45,734 bases of DNA, from NCBI GenBank assembly GCA_017990895.1, contig JAGNNA010000002.1:1-45734 (forward strand), given 5' to 3'. Below, one piece after another: positions 42,728 through 45,734 of the stretch; position 1 is the first letter of the stretch, and every line of letters begins with the position of its first letter. Origin of the DNA: Reyranella sp. (GTDB taxonomy: Bacteria; Pseudomonadota; Alphaproteobacteria; Reyranellales; Reyranellaceae). The notes beneath the pieces were generated by a model, which saw only the letters and a list, made by a program, of their open reading frames with translations, was not told the DNA's origin and ran no database searches. A program made the position numbers and the translations under genes.

Positions 42728-43383
42728 TCAACTACGGCTTCCACAGACCAGATCACCTGCCGCGCGCGCCCGGCGAGGACCTCGAGGATAATGGCCACGC
42801 ACGCTTCGGTTCCCATGGCACCGGTGTCGACCGTCACGTCGTACGCGCGGAACGTATGGACGATGTCGGCAAGTCCGCGCGCCCGGCCTGCGACGCGGTC
42901 GCCGCGGGCTCGCTCGCGGGCTTCCAGGATGCCGAGCGGGCAGGTAACGCCGATCGCGAACACATCCAGCCCGGCCGTCGAGCGACAAAAGCTCTCTTAC
43001 ATGGCGCGGTCGTGCAGCACATGGTCGAAAATGACGGGGTTGCCGCCGTCGACCAGCGCGCGCACCGCGGGCGCCATCGACTGTACAAGGCGGCGAAACA
43101 CCGGCCCGAAACGCGCCACGACGGCAGGCGGCGTTCCTGTCGCCGATGTCGTCACCATCTCGACGCCCAGCGCCGTGAACGCATCGTGTTCAGCCTGCCG
43201 ACCGGTATCGGCGCCGCGGTAGTAGCGTGGCGTGGACATCAGGATGAAGTCGTCGAAGCCCACGACGAGATAGGGAGAGGGAATCGCCGCCTGCAGCGCG
43301 CGGCAAAGCGTGGTCTTGCCCGCACTTGACGGGCCGTTGACCAGCACGAGGTCGGGCCAGCGTTCCAGGGTCTCCGTCATCAT
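42728..43383 (-). pseudogene. Chloramphenicol-phosphotransferase-like protein, disrupted by in-frame TAA
   Basis: From ATG 43383 the frame gives a P-loop kinase of the CPT type: VLVNGPSSAGKTTLCRAL (Walker A 17-25), VGFDDFILMSTPRYY, NPVIFDHVLHDRAM, then TAA at 42999-42997 (codon 129). The same frame resumes with ESFCRSTAGLDVFAIGVTCP and LGILEARERARGDR, the expected continuation of the family. No stop in this frame at a normal CPT end, so a second lesion near 42750 is likely. TAA cannot be a Sec codon. The family phosphorylates small hydroxyl compounds. A transposase fragment lies directly upstream. Confidence 0.75.
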
Positions 43384-43490
43384 GCCGGCCCGGAGGTGCG
43401 GGCGAATGCCGGACGACCGCACGACAAGCACAGAATGAGCTCCTGGTCCATCGCCTCTGTCACGCAGGCCAGGATACGCGCCCAATCCAT
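43380..43490 (-). mobile_element. N-terminal remnant of an IS transposase/integrase
   Basis: A 36-codon frame at ATG 43490, preceded by GGAGG. Its first ~22 residues, MDWARILACVTEAMDQELIL, match from memory the N terminus of IS-type integrase-core (DDE) transposases, usually MDWARILAYVTGTVDQELLL; after that the sequence is unrelated (43380-43424) and its TGA overlaps the ATG of the CPT-like pseudogene. No inverted repeats or remaining transposase domain seen. Suggests an old insertion or recombination scar. Confidence 0.5.
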
Positions 43491-43540
43491 AACCGCCTCC
43501 TGCCCTGTCGTCGTTCTCGACCCGATGAGCCAGTCATCCG

Positions 43541-44341
43541 CTAGTTGGCGGTCATGCCGCCGTCGATCACCAGCTCGCTGCCGGTGACCCAGGCGGCATC
43601 GTCGGAGGCGAGGTAGAGGCAGCCCGCCGCGATGTCGTCAGGCGTCCCGAAGCGGCCGAGCGGCGTCGCTTCGAGGCGCTGGCGTGCAACGTCGGGATTG
43701 GAATGGCCCGGCACGGTCATCGGCGTGTCGACGAAGCCCGGATGCACCGAGTTCACGCGGATCTTGTCCGGCGCGTACTGGATCGCCGCGGCCTTGGAGA
43801 AGATCCGCACCGCGCCCTTGGAGGCGTGATAGGCGGCATTGGCGTGCGAACCGACGATGCCGCAGATCGACGAGATGTTGATGATCGAGCCGCCGCCGGC
43901 CCGCATCATGGCCGGTACCGCGGCTTTGGTGCCGAGGAAGACGCCGGTGGCGTTGATCTCCATGACCCAGTTCCACTGCTCCAGCGTCTGGTCGGCAAGG
44001 CGCGGTCCGGCCGTCAGGCTGGTCTGGATGTTGAGCTTTGGATCACGGCCCGAGATGCCGGCGATGTTGCACAGGATGTCGAGGCGGCCGTAGGCCTTCT
44101 CGGTGTCGGCTACGATCTCGGCCCACCGTGCCTCGTGGCGCACGTCCTGGGTCGCGTAGGTCGCCGTTCCGCCCGTGTCGACGATCTCTTTTTCCATCGC
44201 CTTGCCAAGCGTGGCGTTGCTGTCGGTGAGGACGACGGAAGCGCCGTGCAGGGCGAACAGCCTGGCCGTTGCCGCACCGATGCCAGACGCGCCGCCCGTC
44301 ACGAGCGCCACCTTGCCGATCAGTCTCTTCCCCGGTTGCAT
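43541..44341 (-). CDS. Short-chain dehydrogenase/reductase
   Basis: 266 aa classical SDR: NAD(P) motif TGGASGIG (15-22), Asp40 after the second strand (favouring NAD), NIAG (92-95), Ser157/158 and catalytic Tyr171-x3-Lys175 (YHASK), PGFVDTPMT and C-terminal VTGSELVIDGGMTAN. GGAGG precedes ATG 44341. Oxidises or reduces an alcohol/ketone in the cytoplasm; substrate unknown. Not obviously in an operon: the CPT-like pseudogene and IS remnant follow it. Confidence 0.93.
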   Translation of the reverse strand: MQPGKRLIGKVALVTGGASGIGAATARLFALHGASVVLTDSNATLGKAMEKEIVDTGGTATYATQDVRHEARWAEIVADTEKAYGRLDILCNIAGISGRDPKLNIQTSLTAGPRLADQTLEQWNWVMEINATGVFLGTKAAVPAMMRAGGGSIINISSICGIVGSHANAAYHASKGAVRIFSKAAAIQYAPDKIRVNSVHPGFVDTPMTVPGHSNPDVARQRLEATPLGRFGTPDDIAAGCLYLASDDAAWVTGSELVIDGGMTAN

Positions 44342-44686
44342 GCCTGTCCTCCTCGCTTCCCCCGACATTGCGCCGCGAGGTCGTTGACGACATCCGGTCT
44401 GGTCAAGGAATTGGTCTGGCCGGCGTACCATCACGCCGCATCTCGACGATAGCAGAGCAGGAGCCCGCCTGCTCCCTCGCGACATTGCAGCGGTCCCTCG
44501 CTGCGGCCAGTATCGTCCCGAATCGCAATCACCCTGCGCGGATGACATACAGACAAGTGTGTGGCGCGCCGACTTGCTTCGCGTTCGCGGGACGATGCGA
44601 CCCAACTGTTGCTGGCGTAGGGAACGTGCGAAACACTCGGACCGATCCGATGAGCGTGCGCATCAGAAACTGCCTGGACGGGGCCC
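44342..44686. other. Gap of 345 bp without a gene
   Basis: Divergent region between the SDR gene (minus) and the secreted-protein gene (plus), so it should hold both promoters. I see no palindromic operator, RNA gene or persuasive short gene; frames crossing it lack start sites and family resemblance. Confidence 0.5.
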
Positions 44687-45151
44687 GTGACCTGTAGCGT
44701 CAGAGCATTTGGCGTGGCTGTTGCCGTGGTCATGGGTTTGGCATTTGACCCGTCGCCTCGTCCCTCTATGGCTCAGCCCGCAGCCGGCACTCGCCCTGGT
44801 CCCTTCACCCTCGTCTATCGGGACGACGTCAGCAATGTCAGGCAACTGAAGGGGGTAGCCCGCTACGATGGCGTCCTGGGATGCGATTCGTCTGTCTCGT
44901 TCACGGTCGCCAACGAAGGCGGAGAACAGGTGTGCAACGGCACCTTCACCGCGGACTCTCCGCGCACTGGAAAGTTCTCCCTGACGTGCTTCAAGGGCGC
45001 CTTCAGCGGCAATGGGACCTACGAGCGGAAGGGGGGGGGTGACCGGCGCGACAGCTTCATCGCACGAGGCCAGACCGCACGCGGTCAGCGTATCATGCTG
45101 GTCGTCGGGAAGCCGTCCGGCATCAAGGATGGTCAGTTCCTGAGCCCATGA
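44687..45151 (+). CDS. Small secreted protein of unknown function
   Basis: 154 aa from GTG 44687. Signal-like N terminus (RAFGVAVAVVMGLAF), cleavage likely after SMAQ (about 30). The mature part is beta-rich with three Cys (VLGCDSS, EQVCNGTF, SLTCFKGAF) and repeated G-x-F/Y-type turns (GTFTADSPRTGKFSL, GAFSGNGTYERKG), as in small extracellular beta-sandwich proteins. ATG 44732 is a possible shorter start. A run of nine G at 45029-45037 inside the gene is a possible slippage site. No family recognised. Confidence 0.7.
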   Translation: MTCSVRAFGVAVAVVMGLAFDPSPRPSMAQPAAGTRPGPFTLVYRDDVSNVRQLKGVARYDGVLGCDSSVSFTVANEGGEQVCNGTFTADSPRTGKFSLTCFKGAFSGNGTYERKGGGDRRDSFIARGQTARGQRIMLVVGKPSGIKDGQFLSP

Positions 45152-45338
45152 GCAAGACGTGCTCCCGAACGAGCGCCACAAGCCGGTCGTCGTCCCGATC
45201 GCACCCGCGAAGACGGGCGAGCACCGCTCTGCAAACTAGCCTTACCGAGGATGGATGGCGGTGGAAGCGGATCCCAAAGCCAACGGTCTCTGCTTTTTGC
45301 ATGCACAATGAATGGGCCCACTCCTTTGACTTGGTCTT

Positions 45339-45728
45339 TCAGGTGGCGCTATTCGCGAAGTCTGCCAGCTGTCGCTTGAGATGTGGGAAATCCACTGGCT
45401 TCATCAGGAACTCCGCCGCGCCGTATTCCTGAGCCTGTCGTCGGCGATCGTCGTCGCCATAGGCCGTCACCATGATCACCGGGAGGTCGGGCGTGCGCTC
45501 CTTGACCTTCTGTAGCAGCCCCAGCCCGTCCATTCCCGGCATGTTGATGTCGGACAGGATGACGATCACCTCGGGGCGGATGCCTTGCGACAGCATTGCG
45601 AGCGCGGCCTCGCCCGATTGGGCGAAGTGCATGACGTACAAGCCCTGCCGGACTTCCCGGCGGAACTGCTGGCGGAACAGCTCGGCGACGTCTGCCTCGT
45701 CGTCGACCACCAGGATGCTCACGCTCAT
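45339..45728 (-). CDS. Single-domain response regulator (receiver only)
   Basis: 129 aa CheY-like receiver: acidic pocket D9-D10-E11, phospho-acceptor Asp60 (LSDINMPGMDG), switch Thr88 (MVTAYG), conserved Lys110 (LMKPVDF). No output domain. Start ATG 45728 is six bases from the window edge, so neighbours upstream, including any cognate kinase, are not visible. Likely conveys a phospho-signal to another protein or acts as a phosphate sink. Confidence 0.92.
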   Translation of the reverse strand: MSVSILVVDDEADVAELFRQQFRREVRQGLYVMHFAQSGEAALAMLSQGIRPEVIVILSDINMPGMDGLGLLQKVKERTPDLPVIMVTAYGDDDRRRQAQEYGAAEFLMKPVDFPHLKRQLADFANSAT

Positions 45729-45734
45729 CGTCGC

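Noticed and set aside
42997-42999. Recoding (readthrough) of the stop codon in the CPT-like gene
   Set aside because: The codon is TAA, not TGA or TAG; no known amino-acid insertion system uses it, so a nonsense mutation is simpler.
45152-45338. Short frame containing DVLPNERHKPVVVPIAPAKT after the secreted-protein gene
   Set aside because: Only 29 codons between stops, no start or ribosome site, no partner frame; probably chance.

Overview
The window is GC-rich chromosomal DNA from an alphaproteobacterium. The high GC content, the many Bug-type (TctC-like) solute receptors, the CaiB/BaiF CoA-transferases, the TauD/TfdA dioxygenases and an HWE-type phytochrome kinase all fit Rhizobiales/Rhodospirillales soil lineages. 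A Reyranella-like genome is my best guess, unverified. I saw no tRNA, rRNA, CRISPR array, origin or intact mobile element. Two small pieces of mobile-element debris are suggested, at about 28.9 kb and 43.4 kb.

Layout. 1-6.6 kb: a bacteriophytochrome HWE kinase cut by the left edge, a divergent receiver-only protein, a D-tartrate-dehydratase-like enolase-superfamily enzyme, a tiny lipoprotein, a Bug receptor and a CPA2 cation/proton antiporter. 6.7-17.5 kb: a YHS protein, an adenylate cyclase with TPRs, a secreted protein, a GT87 membrane glycosyltransferase, a probable catabolic run Nudix-TauD-CaiB-enoyl-CoA hydratase, an orphan family-5 substrate-binding protein and a small secreted protein. 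17.5-28.7 kb: an island of mostly uncharacterised membrane or stress proteins (DUF2252, DUF4239, two small membrane proteins, a SUMF1-like protein, beta-carbonic anhydrase, a VIT1-like protein, an outer-membrane protein, DUF2254, a lipoprotein and a SulP transporter). Two of its divergent promoter regions carry TGA-N6-TCA boxes of the Crp/Fnr type.

29.2-35.0 kb (the most interesting part): an operon on the minus strand, preceded by a HutC-type GntR regulator. Its order is unknown 372-aa protein, UGSC-family protein, CaiB CoA-transferase, TauD/TfdA dioxygenase, Bug receptor. The UGSC gene is interrupted by an in-frame TGA exactly at the family's selenocysteine position. A perfect 7-bp stem with a GUG loop starts 12 nt after that TGA. 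I read it as a selenoprotein gene (32453-32992) that ordinary gene calling would split into two fragments or miss. The upstream partner protein ends in a C-x4-C pair, which makes a two-protein Sec/thiol redox system plausible.

35.2-45.7 kb: a Baeyer-Villiger-type monooxygenase, then a Bug receptor and two acyl-CoA dehydrogenases forming an operon controlled by a divergent FCD-type GntR regulator with clear palindromic operators. After these come an MFS transporter, a chloramphenicol-phosphotransferase-like pseudogene with an in-frame ochre codon next to a transposase remnant, an SDR oxidoreductase, a secreted protein and a second receiver-only response regulator.

Overall the region looks like a scavenger's uptake-and-catabolism neighbourhood (receptors, CoA transfer, oxygenation, acyl-CoA oxidation) plus one putative low-oxygen/anion-handling island and one selenoprotein operon.
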